NCBI RefSeq assembly: GCF_000424145.1
Contig: NZ_KE384141.1
Span: forward strand, 23,456 to 87,455
Direction of reading: 5' to 3'
Length of the DNA: 64,000 bases
DNA from: Butyrivibrio sp. AC2005
GTDB taxonomy: Bacteria > Bacillota > Clostridia > Lachnospirales > Lachnospiraceae
This document shows, in pieces, positions 8,527 to 16,722 of the stretch; positions within the stretch are counted from its first letter, which is position 1, and every line of letters begins with the position of its first letter. The notes beneath the pieces are model-generated. The model did not search any database and was not told the DNA's origin. It saw only the letters and a program-made list of their open reading frames with translations. The position numbers were made by a program, and so were the translations under genes.

Positions 8527-9783
8527 TTGCTTGAACTTAAGTCAAATGAGGCTGAATCCGGCGCCAAGATTATTGTTGTTGGGGTAGGCGGCGCAGGTAA
8601 TAATGCTGTAAATAGAATGGTAGAAGAAAGTATTTCCGGTGTAGAATTCATCGGAATTAATACGGATAAGCAGGCTTTGCAGCTTTGCAAGGCACCCAAG
8701 CTTTTGCAGATCGGCGAGAAGCTGACCAAGGGACTTGGTGCTGGAGCTAAGCCTGAAATCGGTCAGAAGGCCGCAGAGGAGAGTAAGGAAGAAATCACAG
8801 AAGCTCTCAAGGGCGCTGACATGGTTTTTGTTACCTGTGGAATGGGTGGCGGTACCGGTACCGGTGCGGCTCCTGTTGTTGCCGGTATTGCTAAGGATAT
8901 GGGTATTCTTACGGTAGGTGTTGTTACAAAGCCTTTCGCGTTTGAAGCTCGTGTTCGTATGCAGAATGCACTTTCAGGTATCAATACCATCAAGAATAAT
9001 GTGGATACTCTTATCGTTATTCCTAACGATAAGCTTTTACAGATAGTTGACAGACGTACAACTATGCCCGATGCTTTGAAGAAGGCTGATGAAGTCCTTC
9101 AGCAGGCAGTTCAGGGTATCACAGACCTTATCAATGTACCGGCAGTAATCAACCTTGACTTTGCTGATGTACAGACTGTAATGAAGGATAAGGGAATTGC
9201 TCATATCGGTATTGGATCCGGTAAGGGTGATGATAAAGCTGCTGACGCAGTCAAGATGGCTGTTGAGTCTCCTCTTCTTGAGACTAAGATTGACGGAGCT
9301 TCCAATGTTATCATCAATGTATCCGGTGATATCACACTTATGGATGCCTCAACTGCATCTGATTATATTAGAAATCTTGCAGGTGATGATGTTAATATCA
9401 TCTTCGGTGCTATGTATGATGAGTCTATGTCTGATACATGTAACATTACTGTTATTGCTACAGGTATCGACGATAAGGCAAATGTTATGCCGGCCAGACC
9501 GGTATCCAAGCCTGTCAGTGCTCCTCAGCAGCCCACAGCTGCCCAGGTAACACCGAATGTGGCTCCTCAGCCGCACGTGCAGCAGATTCAGCCGCAGGTA
9601 CAGCCTGTTGCTCCGGAACCGACAATTGACACACTTCGTCCGGTTCAGGCTGCTCAGCCGCAGAAGCCGGTTACACCTCAGCCGACAAGACCTACTACAT
9701 CAGGTCTTAATCGTACACCTGAGGTAAGGAGTTCAGTAGAGGCTAAGAGCCTTAAGATTCCGGATTTCTTACAGAAAAAGTAA
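8527..9783 (+). CDS. ftsZ: Cell division protein FtsZ
   Basis: FtsZ is the tubulin-like GTPase that forms the Z ring. The 418-residue protein has the nucleotide-binding GGGTGTG loop at 107-113, the T7-loop segment NLDFADVQTV, a Pro/Gln-rich linker (about 335-400) and a conserved C-terminal peptide LKIPDFLQKK that binds membrane tethers. The start is TTG at 8527: AAGGAGG (8511-8517) is 9 bases upstream, and the ATG at 8508 runs into a stop after eight codons. A strong terminator follows, closing the division cluster. Confidence 0.98.
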   Translation: MLELKSNEAESGAKIIVVGVGGAGNNAVNRMVEESISGVEFIGINTDKQALQLCKAPKLLQIGEKLTKGLGAGAKPEIGQKAAEESKEEITEALKGADMVFVTCGMGGGTGTGAAPVVAGIAKDMGILTVGVVTKPFAFEARVRMQNALSGINTIKNNVDTLIVIPNDKLLQIVDRRTTMPDALKKADEVLQQAVQGITDLINVPAVINLDFADVQTVMKDKGIAHIGIGSGKGDDKAADAVKMAVESPLLETKIDGASNVIINVSGDITLMDASTASDYIRNLAGDDVNIIFGAMYDESMSDTCNITVIATGIDDKANVMPARPVSKPVSAPQQPTAAQVTPNVAPQPHVQQIQPQVQPVAPEPTIDTLRPVQAAQPQKPVTPQPTRPTTSGLNRTPEVRSSVEAKSLKIPDFLQKK

Positions 9784-9800
9784 AATAATTACGATGTTTG

Positions 9801-9832
9801 AAAGCAGTCACTGCTATAGTGGCTGCTTTTTT
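9801..9832 (+). terminator. Terminator after ftsZ
   Basis: The arms AAGCAGTCACT and AGTGGCTGCTT form an 11-bp stem with one G-U type pair, followed by a run of T ending near 9832. Confidence 0.88.
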
Positions 9833-9932
9833 CTATATTTTATGCGTGATTTTGCGATATTATTATGGAAAATTGCGATTAATAATGTTACAATAACTTG
9901 TGTGGGTAAAATGTCAAGACCCTAAATATAGG

Positions 9933-9947
9933 TGTGCATATTGCACA
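9933..9947. promoter_or_regulatory. 15-bp palindrome upstream of nrdR
   Basis: TGTGCA and TGCACA flank a TAT centre in perfect dyad symmetry, ending just before the nrdR ribosome binding site. It resembles an operator, but it does not match the AT-rich NrdR box consensus, so the binding factor is unknown. Confidence 0.5.
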
Positions 9948-9961
9948 GAAAGGTTAATGTT

Positions 9962-10477
9962 ATGAAGTGTCCTTTTTGCGGTAAAGACAACACTCGTGTA
10001 ATTGATTCCAGACCTGCTGATGAAAACACCTCTATAAGGCGCAGACGTGTCTGCGATTCGTGCGGAAAGAGATTTACAACCTACGAGAAGGTTGAAACGA
10101 TTCCGCTTATTGTTATCAAGAAGGATAACAATCGTGAACCCTACAATCGCGCTAAGATTGAAGCCGGTGTTCTCAGAGCATGTCATAAGAGACCTGTTAG
10201 TGCGGAACAGATTACCGCTATAGTTGACGCAGTGGAGACAGAAGTATTTAATCTTGAACAGAAGGAAATTCCAAGCAGAATCATTGGTGAGCTTTGCATG
10301 GAGAAGATGAAGAACCTGGATCCTGTTGCTTATGTAAGGTTTGCTTCTGTATATCGCGAATTCAAGGATGTTAATACCTTTATGGATGAACTTAAGATTG
10401 TCCTTGAGAAGGAAGAAGAGGGCGTTATTACCGACGCTACAGATAAAAGTACACCTTTGTTAAAAAGAGAACAATAA
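9962..10477 (+). CDS. nrdR: Transcriptional repressor NrdR
   Basis: NrdR senses ATP/dATP and represses ribonucleotide reductase genes. The 171-residue protein begins MKCPFC and has the four zinc-ribbon cysteines C3, C6, C31 and C34, then an ATP-cone domain (about 49-139). I use ATG 9962, with AGAAAGG about 8 bases upstream; a GTG at 9932 would add 10 residues that the family lacks. No ribonucleotide reductase gene is in the window. The promoter of the next operon starts 4 bases after its stop. Confidence 0.96.
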   Translation: MKCPFCGKDNTRVIDSRPADENTSIRRRRVCDSCGKRFTTYEKVETIPLIVIKKDNNREPYNRAKIEAGVLRACHKRPVSAEQITAIVDAVETEVFNLEQKEIPSRIIGELCMEKMKNLDPVAYVRFASVYREFKDVNTFMDELKIVLEKEEEGVITDATDKSTPLLKREQ

Positions 10478-10480
10478 TCA

Positions 10481-10509
10481 TTGACATATGAGACTTCTTT
10501 ACGTATAGT
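10481..10509 (+). promoter_or_regulatory. Strong promoter of the peptide-importer operon
   Basis: A consensus -35 TTGACA (10481-10486), a 17-bp spacer and a -10 TATAGT (10504-10509). The start would be near 10516, leaving a leader of about 40 bases to the binding-protein gene. Confidence 0.85.
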
Positions 10510-10554
10510 TTTATAGGCACCATAAAAACTACATACAGAAAGAAGGATTGTAAC

Positions 10555-12165
10555 ATGATGAAGAAAAGTATTGGAAGGAGAAGTCTTTCCTCTATTCTGG
10601 TTGTGTTAACGACACTGACTCTTACATTGAGCGGATGCTCAAGTAAAAAGGCAGAGGAGTCTACCCCGGATGTGACAAATGCGACCGAAACCGCTAGTTC
10701 AAGCGAGAACAGTGAAACGGAGACCGCAGACAGCACCGCAGGAGCAGATGATCTTTCTAAGATTACCATAGGTATTCCCCAGGATATCGACAGTATGGAC
10801 CCGCACATGGCAAAAGCGGCGGGAACCAGAGAGATACTGTTTAATGTATTTGAGGGACTTGTAAAGCCTGATCAGGACGGTAATCTTCAGCCTGCTTTAG
10901 CCAGTGATTACACAATTTCTGAAGATGGAATGACATATACTTTCACACTCAGAGATGGAGTTAAGTTCCATGATGGAAGTTCGGTTACGGCAGAGGATGT
11001 TAAATATTCAATAGAGCGCAATGCCGGTACCGATGGAACAGATCCGTTGATATCGGCATTTTCTAATATCGATAAAGTCGAGATTCAGGATGACTCCACA
11101 ATTGTACTGACACTTAAGGAAGCAAACACAGAATTTTTGGCTTACATGATTGTGGCTATTATTCCTGCTTCAAATGAGGATCCCGAAGGAAATCCTATCG
11201 GAACAGGTCCTTACAAGTTTGTATCACGTTCACCCCAGGAGAATGTAATACTTACAAAGTTTGATGAGTATTGGGGAGAGCCTGCATATATTCAGGACAT
11301 CACACTCAAGATAGAGGCAAATGCTGATTCAGTTGTGATGGATCTTGAGGGTGGCTCAATCGATATGTATCCACGTATCACATCTGCACAGATGGCTCAG
11401 CTCTCAGACAAATTTGATGTCTACGAAGGAACAATGAATCTTGTTCAGGCACTTTATCTGAACAATGCAGAGAAGCCTTTTGATAATGAATTGGTGCGCC
11501 AGGCTCTTTGCTATGCAATTGATCCTCAGACTATCATGGATTTTGTATCAGATGGTAAGGGAACCGAGATCGGAAGCAGTATGTTCCCTTCATTTGGAAA
11601 ATATTTTGATGCATCACTTAACGATACCTACAATCAGGATATCGATAAGGCAAAGGAACTTCTTGCAGAGGCAGGATATCCGAACGGATTTGATTTCACA
11701 ATAACTGTTCCTTCAAACTACACACAGCATGTAGATACAGCACAGGTACTTGTTGAGCAGTTTAAGGAGATCGGTGTTAACGCTACTATCCAGGAGGTTG
11801 AGTGGAATTCATGGCTTGATGATGTTTATACTAATCGTAATTTCCAGTCAACCGTAATCGGTGTAGACGCATCAACACTTACAGCTTATGCGCTTCTTAG
11901 CAGATTCAGATCCGATGCACACAACAACTTCATCAACTTCAGTGACGCTGATTATGATGTTGCACTTGATGCAGCCATAAAAGCTACTGATGATGATGAG
12001 AAGACTAAGAACTACAAGGAATGTGAGAAGATTCTCTCAGAGAAGGCTGCAAATGTTTACATTCAGGATCTTCCCGAGTTCGTAGTACTTAACAAGAAAT
12101 TTACAGGATATACATTCTATCCGCTTTATGCGCAGGATTTCGCAAAGATTAAGCCTGCTAACTAA
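10555..12165 (+). CDS. oppA: ABC importer substrate-binding lipoprotein (SBP_bac_5 family)
   Basis: The 536-residue protein starts with a signal peptide ending in the lipobox LSGC (C28), then a Ser/Thr/Glu-rich linker (about 29-66) and the two-lobed family-5 solute-binding fold. Typical segments are ITIGIPQDIDSMDPH, VFEGLVKPD and the conserved YTFTLRDGVKFHDG. Such proteins capture oligopeptides, dipeptides, nickel chelates or sugars at the membrane surface; the ligand cannot be read from sequence. It is first in a five-gene operon behind its own strong promoter, in keeping with its being needed in excess. Confidence 0.93.
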   Translation: MMKKSIGRRSLSSILVVLTTLTLTLSGCSSKKAEESTPDVTNATETASSSENSETETADSTAGADDLSKITIGIPQDIDSMDPHMAKAAGTREILFNVFEGLVKPDQDGNLQPALASDYTISEDGMTYTFTLRDGVKFHDGSSVTAEDVKYSIERNAGTDGTDPLISAFSNIDKVEIQDDSTIVLTLKEANTEFLAYMIVAIIPASNEDPEGNPIGTGPYKFVSRSPQENVILTKFDEYWGEPAYIQDITLKIEANADSVVMDLEGGSIDMYPRITSAQMAQLSDKFDVYEGTMNLVQALYLNNAEKPFDNELVRQALCYAIDPQTIMDFVSDGKGTEIGSSMFPSFGKYFDASLNDTYNQDIDKAKELLAEAGYPNGFDFTITVPSNYTQHVDTAQVLVEQFKEIGVNATIQEVEWNSWLDDVYTNRNFQSTVIGVDASTLTAYALLSRFRSDAHNNFINFSDADYDVALDAAIKATDDDEKTKNYKECEKILSEKAANVYIQDLPEFVVLNKKFTGYTFYPLYAQDFAKIKPAN

Positions 12166-12187
12166 TTGAAATACGAGGAACACGCAT

Positions 12188-13132
12188 ATGAGATATATAC
12201 TGAAAAAGGTTTTGAGCATGGTGCTTACTTTAATTGTTGTATCTTTGTGCGTGTTCCTTGCTTTTAGTTTAATACCCGGAGATCCGGTCACAAGAATGTT
12301 CGGCACAGAAGCTACGCCCGAACTTATAGCTCAGTACAGAGAGAAGATGGGCTTCAACGATCCCCTTCTCGTTAGATATTTTCGTTGGTTTACTTCATTC
12401 TTGCAGGGGGATATGGGAACTTCCTATGATTACAAGGTACCGGTTGCAGGTATGCTTGCAGAAAAAATCCCGATCACACTTACCCTTGCGGTAATGTCTT
12501 TTGTTATCATGGTTATTATTTCAATTCCGCTTGGAATATATACAGCAAAGTATGAAAATGGAATAATCGACCATATCATTTCGGTTATTAACCAGATCAT
12601 AATGGCTATACCGCCATTTTTCTCAGGAATATTATTGACCTTCTTTTTTGGTGTTATTTTAAAGATTTTTACGCCTGGAGGTTTTGTATCATATACAAAG
12701 GATTTGCATGGATTTTTGAAATACCTGATTCTGCCGGCTTTTGCCATAGCCCTTCCAAAGGCTGCGATGGCAACAAAGCTCCTTCGAGGCTCTGTTATTG
12801 AGGAAGCGGGTAAGGATTATACGAGAACGGCCTATAGCAGAGGTAATACCACCAATGCAGTCCTTTATCTTCATGTTTTGAAAAATGCCATGATTCCCGT
12901 TATAACCTTTATGGGAATGGCTCTGGCAGACATGGTTGCAGGAAGTATAGTAATAGAGCAGGTTTTCGGTATTCCCGGAGTGAGCCGTATACTTCTTTCT
13001 TCTATAAATAACCGCGATTATCCGGTAGTTGAGGCCATTATTATGGGCATTGCAATAATGGTGCTTGTTATTAACCTTTTGGTTGATATTATCTACAGAA
13101 TTATTGATCCCAGAATCGAGGTGGAGGAATGA
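12188..13132 (+). CDS. oppB: ABC peptide-type importer permease (OppB/DppB)
   Basis: The 314-residue membrane protein has six predicted membrane segments and the binding-protein-dependent permease signature. The cytoplasmic EAA loop that docks the ATPases is EEAGKDYTRTAYSRG, lying before the fifth segment. The N-terminus with LIPGDPV is typical of DppB/OppB/NikB. It starts 22 bases after the binding-protein gene and its stop overlaps the next start (ATGA). Confidence 0.95.
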   Translation: MRYILKKVLSMVLTLIVVSLCVFLAFSLIPGDPVTRMFGTEATPELIAQYREKMGFNDPLLVRYFRWFTSFLQGDMGTSYDYKVPVAGMLAEKIPITLTLAVMSFVIMVIISIPLGIYTAKYENGIIDHIISVINQIIMAIPPFFSGILLTFFFGVILKIFTPGGFVSYTKDLHGFLKYLILPAFAIALPKAAMATKLLRGSVIEEAGKDYTRTAYSRGNTTNAVLYLHVLKNAMIPVITFMGMALADMVAGSIVIEQVFGIPGVSRILLSSINNRDYPVVEAIIMGIAIMVLVINLLVDIIYRIIDPRIEVEE

Positions 13133-13965
13133 TGAAAAAATTCTTTTCGCTTTTTAAAAAGAATAAGGCCACCGGAGAAAGGAATACCTTTCTGCTGCTG
13201 GGAGCTATTATTACAGGACTTATGCTACTTATGGTAATTGTGGGACTTTTTTATACACCCTACAATCCTACTAAGATGGATGCATCCGCCAAGCTCCAGG
13301 GCATTTCCCTAAAACATATCATGGGTACCGATAACATGGGGCGCGATGTATTCAGCAGGGTTATGTACGGTAGCAGAATTACCGTTGCCATTGCTACATT
13401 TACAATTATTATAGGGGCCGGAATCGGAACTATAATCGGAGCACTTACCGGATATTTTGGCGGAATTGCTGATGAAATTACCATGAGAATAATTGATGCC
13501 ATGCTTGCATTTCCAAGTATTCTGCTGTCGCTTGTATTCGTGAGTCTTTTTGGTACAGGCACTTATCAGGTTGCCATAGCCCTGGGAATATCATTCATTC
13601 CCAGCTTTGCCAGAATTGTAAGGGGAGAGTTCCTTAGATGTAAAAACATGGATTATGTAGAAGTTGCAAGACTTCAGGGGGTATCTGATATAAGAATCAT
13701 TTTTGTTCACATACTGCCTAATACAGTAGGAGTTTTACTTTCTTCAGTGATGATTGGTTTTAACAATGCGGTTCTTGCGGAAGCGGGCCTTAGCTTTTTG
13801 GGAATAGGTGCTCAGCCTCCTCATGCAAGTCTTGGAAAAATGCTCTCTGATGCTCAGGGCTACCTTTTTAACAGACCCAGTTATGTAATCAGCATCGGTG
13901 TTGTCATTGTTTTGATGGTTTTGGGATTTTCCTTCCTTGGAGAAGGTATAAAGAGAATCAAGTAA
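13129..13965 (+). CDS. oppC: ABC peptide-type importer permease (OppC/DppC)
   Basis: The 278-residue partner permease carries the N-terminal OppC-type segment, the HIMGTDNMGRDVFSRVMYG signature and the EAA loop EVARLQGVSDIRI. Six membrane segments are expected. ATG 13129 overlaps the oppB stop; ATG 13132 is an equally possible start one codon later. A 78-bp gap separates it from oppD. Confidence 0.95.
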   Translation: MMKKFFSLFKKNKATGERNTFLLLGAIITGLMLLMVIVGLFYTPYNPTKMDASAKLQGISLKHIMGTDNMGRDVFSRVMYGSRITVAIATFTIIIGAGIGTIIGALTGYFGGIADEITMRIIDAMLAFPSILLSLVFVSLFGTGTYQVAIALGISFIPSFARIVRGEFLRCKNMDYVEVARLQGVSDIRIIFVHILPNTVGVLLSSVMIGFNNAVLAEAGLSFLGIGAQPPHASLGKMLSDAQGYLFNRPSYVISIGVVIVLMVLGFSFLGEGIKRIK

Positions 13966-14043
13966 TAACTTAGTGGGTGCTTTCGAGTCTGGGGAGATGC
14001 TTTACAGAGGAGAACAAAACTTCACTATATAGGAAGGTAATCT

Positions 14044-14862
14044 ATGGGAAATGTAATATTGGACGTTACCGATCTTCATATTGAATTTCATGATCATGAC
14101 AGGCCTGAGACGGTAGTTGAGGACTTTGATCTCATGCTTGAAGAGGGTGAAATAGTAGGAATTGTAGGCGAATCCGGCTCCGGTAAGAGTATGAGTGCCC
14201 TTGCTATTGCAGGACTATTGAAGAGACATGCGCTTACAAAAAAAGGCCGAATAATGTTTGATGGAACAGATCTTCTTACCTGCGACAGAAAGACGCTCAG
14301 GTCCTATCAGGGAGATGAAATCTCCATGATTTTCCAGGAGCCCATGACATCACTTAATCCGGTGAAAAAGATTGGCTGGCAGGTAGAGGAATCCTTGAGA
14401 ATCCATCATAAGGATTTGGATAAAAAAGAGAGAAAGCGCAGAGCGATAGAGATGCTGACAGCCGTTGGACTTGGCGATCTCGAGAGACCATATGAGAGGT
14501 ATCCCCATGAATTATCCGGAGGGCAAAGACAGCGTGTAATGATTGCTGCTGCCATGATAGGAGAACCCAGAATACTTATAGCAGATGAACCTACAACCGC
14601 ACTGGATGTGACGATTCAGGCACAGATTGTGGAGCTTTTGAGAAAAATGAACAGGGAAAAGGGAACAGCGATTATTTTTATATCCCATGACCTGTCACTT
14701 ATCAGGCAGATTTGCAAGCGCGTAATTGTTATGCAAAAAGGCAATATTGTAGAGACGGGAAGTGTTGAGGAGATTTTTAAGAATCCCCAAATGAGCTACA
14801 CAAGGAAACTGATTGCAGCAATCCCTCAGATTGATTTAGGCGATGATGATCTTAAAGGTTGA
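14044..14862 (+). CDS. oppD: ABC importer ATPase (OppD/DppD/NikD type)
   Basis: ATPase subunit powering the importer. The 272-residue protein has Walker A G42-E-S-G-S-G-K48-S, signature LSGGQRQRV from L157, and Walker B ending D181-E182. At 272 residues it is shorter than E. coli OppD (over 330) and lacks most of the C-terminal oligopeptide-transporter extension, so it is closer in size to NikD. It ends 3 bases before the second ATPase gene, and the two should form a heterodimer. Confidence 0.94.
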   Translation: MGNVILDVTDLHIEFHDHDRPETVVEDFDLMLEEGEIVGIVGESGSGKSMSALAIAGLLKRHALTKKGRIMFDGTDLLTCDRKTLRSYQGDEISMIFQEPMTSLNPVKKIGWQVEESLRIHHKDLDKKERKRRAIEMLTAVGLGDLERPYERYPHELSGGQRQRVMIAAAMIGEPRILIADEPTTALDVTIQAQIVELLRKMNREKGTAIIFISHDLSLIRQICKRVIVMQKGNIVETGSVEEIFKNPQMSYTRKLIAAIPQIDLGDDDLKG

Positions 14863-14865
14863 TAT

Positions 14866-15618
14866 ATGGAACAGGAAAAGGTAATTCAGATAAAGGATCT
14901 GAAGGTTTATTATAAAAATCATAGAAAAAGCCCCTTTAGCAAAAAGAGAAAAAAACAGGTTTTAAAAGGGATTTCCCTCGATGTTTACGAGGGAGAAATT
15001 CTTGGAATAGCAGGTGAGTCCGGATGCGGAAAGTCTACTCTTGCCAAGGCTATTGTCGGTATGAACAAGGATATTGAAGGCGAGATATCAGTAAAATATA
15101 CTGACACGCAGATGGTTTTTCAGGACCCCTATTCATCCCTTAATCCAAGTAAAAAAATAGGCTGGCTCCTGGAGGAACCGCTTAGAGTGGATAAGGAGAA
15201 AAACTGGACCCCAAAAGAGAGAAAAGATAAGGTTCTTGAAATAATGAAGGCAATAGGTCTTCCACAGGAATTGCTTGAAAGATATCCGTCACAGCTATCC
15301 GGAGGACAGAGGCAGAGAGTCAGTATAGGAGTTGCTCTTATGAGATCTCCTAAGGTGATTATTGCAGACGAACCTGTTTCAGCTCTGGATGTGACGATAC
15401 AGGCCCAGATTCTTCAGCTTTTAAGGCAGCTTCACCAGGAATACGGGATAACTATTCTTTTTATATCCCATGATCTTCGAGTTATTTATCAGATTTGTGA
15501 CCATGTTGCTATCATGAAGGAAGGAACAATCAGGGAATACGGGATTCCGCATGATGTCTACAGGAATCCACAGAGTGAATACACAAAGGAACTCCTCAGC
15601 GCAGCAGGGATACGGTAA
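14866..15618 (+). CDS. oppF: ABC importer ATPase (OppF/DppF/NikE type)
   Basis: Second ATPase of the importer, 250 residues, with Walker A G50-E-S-G-C-G-K-S57, signature LSGGQRQRV and Walker B ending ADEP. An internal basic stretch (about 20-29) between the first strands is unusual but short. It is the last gene of the operon; no clear terminator follows before the promoter at 15697. Confidence 0.94.
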   Translation: MEQEKVIQIKDLKVYYKNHRKSPFSKKRKKQVLKGISLDVYEGEILGIAGESGCGKSTLAKAIVGMNKDIEGEISVKYTDTQMVFQDPYSSLNPSKKIGWLLEEPLRVDKEKNWTPKERKDKVLEIMKAIGLPQELLERYPSQLSGGQRQRVSIGVALMRSPKVIIADEPVSALDVTIQAQILQLLRQLHQEYGITILFISHDLRVIYQICDHVAIMKEGTIREYGIPHDVYRNPQSEYTKELLSAAGIR

Positions 15619-15696
15619 TATTAAACAAAAATTTCATTTAACCCTAAAGATTTTGAAACTATATACCGAAATACATTCATGAATGAAGCCAGATAA

Positions 15697-15725
15697 TTGA
15701 TTTGCCCTATGCTTTCGTGTAAAAT
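15697..15725 (+). promoter_or_regulatory. Promoter of the 93-residue protein gene
   Basis: TTGATT (15697-15702), 17-bp spacer, TAAAAT (15720-15725). Start expected near 15732, about 20 bases before the start codon at 15753. Confidence 0.7.
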
Positions 15726-15752
15726 GGTAGCGTATGAAGAGAGGAGGGGCAT

Positions 15753-16034
15753 ATGAGAATAGATAGCTTTGGCAATTCTTATATGAATGACAGGTATCAG
15801 GGGATTCGGTCTGCAGAGAGTCAGAATAGAGACAGTTCACTTTCGGGACTTGGAGATCTTGGCGGTATACAGTCCAGCGTAATGCAGAAGGCAGTTATGG
15901 ATATGGAGAAGGATTCAGTTCTTCATGAGTATCAGTACTTCGTTGGAAGCAAGGTCATCAGCGGAGCAGAAAAACTGCAGAATGCGAAGGTTATATCCAG
16001 TGATGAGGACGGAGTTGTACTTCAGCTGGACTAA
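15753..16034 (+). CDS. Hypothetical 93-residue protein
   Basis: I do not recognise this protein. It is 93 residues, soluble, without signal peptide or membrane segment. The N-terminal half is rich in Ser, Asn, Arg and Gly and probably disordered. The C-terminal half is a likely helix (VMDMEKDSVLHEYQYFV) followed by a beta-like segment ending DEDGVVLQLD. It has its own promoter, a strong GGAGGGG binding site and its own terminator, so it is a monocistronic and probably well-expressed gene. The tail looks a little like that of small flagellar or secretion-accessory proteins, but that is only a hint. Confidence 0.8.
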   Translation: MRIDSFGNSYMNDRYQGIRSAESQNRDSSLSGLGDLGGIQSSVMQKAVMDMEKDSVLHEYQYFVGSKVISGAEKLQNAKVISSDEDGVVLQLD

Positions 16035-16052
16035 ATAAGATTCAGCACTTAT

Positions 16053-16082
16053 CGGACAGAAATTCATTTCTGTCCGTTTTTT
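16053..16082 (+). terminator. Terminator after the 93-residue protein gene
   Basis: A perfect 11-bp stem, CGGACAGAAAT with ATTTCTGTCCG, followed by six T. Confidence 0.92.
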
Positions 16083-16154
16083 CTTTTTATTGACTTATGT
16101 GAATGAACATTATCTTTTTTCATAAGTTAAGTGTGGCAGAAGGCTGCTCTAATA

Positions 16155-16163
16155 TGGTATAGT
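16155..16163 (+). promoter_or_regulatory. Extended -10 promoter directly before yqeG
   Basis: TGGTATAGT fits the extended -10 form TGnTATAAT. No good -35 is seen. The distance from the -10 to the ATG at 16171 is 7 bases, so transcription would begin at or next to the start codon. Confidence 0.55.
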
Positions 16164-16170
16164 TCTTTCT

Positions 16171-16680
16171 ATGAGACATTTACTTTATCCGAGTGAGACC
16201 TCGGAATCAACTTATTTAATTCCATTTGAAAATTATTATGATGAAGGCTACAGAGGTATTATCTTTGATATTGATAATACACTTGTTCCTCATGGTGCAC
16301 CTGCAGATAACAGAGCAATAGAGCTTTTTGATAAACTTCACGATATTGGCTTTAAGACTCTTCTGTTATCAAATAATAAGGAGCCCAGAGTTGCTCCCTT
16401 TGCTCAGGCAGTGGAGGCAGAGTACATCCATTTGGCCGGTAAGCCTATGCTTAAGGGTTATATGAAGGCAATGGAGAAAATGGGAACTACACCTGAAAAT
16501 ACGCTTTTTGTAGGTGATCAGATATTCACTGATGTCTGGGGAGCCAACAGAGTCGGGATGCATACTATCCTCGTTGGGCAGATTGATAAAAAGGAAGAGA
16601 TACAGATTGTTCTGAAAAGGTATCTTGAGTCCATAGTATTATTTTTTTACCATAGACATATTAAAAAGCATAAGCGATAA
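16171..16680 (+). CDS. yqeG: YqeG-family HAD phosphatase
   Basis: HAD superfamily hydrolase of subfamily IIIA. The 169-residue protein has the nucleophile motif FDIDNTL (D33, D35), motif II LLLSNN and motif IV GDQIFTDVWGAN. B. subtilis YqeG is its likely counterpart; the exact substrate of this family is uncertain (a lipid phosphate such as phosphatidylglycerophosphate has been proposed). No Shine-Dalgarno sequence precedes the ATG, and an extended -10 lies 7 bases upstream, so the mRNA may be leaderless. It lies next to aroE, efp and aroQ. Confidence 0.92.
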   Translation: MRHLLYPSETSESTYLIPFENYYDEGYRGIIFDIDNTLVPHGAPADNRAIELFDKLHDIGFKTLLLSNNKEPRVAPFAQAVEAEYIHLAGKPMLKGYMKAMEKMGTTPENTLFVGDQIFTDVWGANRVGMHTILVGQIDKKEEIQIVLKRYLESIVLFFYHRHIKKHKR

Positions 16681-16722
16681 TACACAATAAAAATGCGCAA
16701 TCCTGCGCTATGGGAGGCCGGT

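Noticed and set aside
9932..9961. Upstream GTG start for nrdR
   Set aside because: It would add residues not found in NrdR and would translate through the palindrome; ATG 9962 has a proper binding site and gives the family's MKCPFC start.
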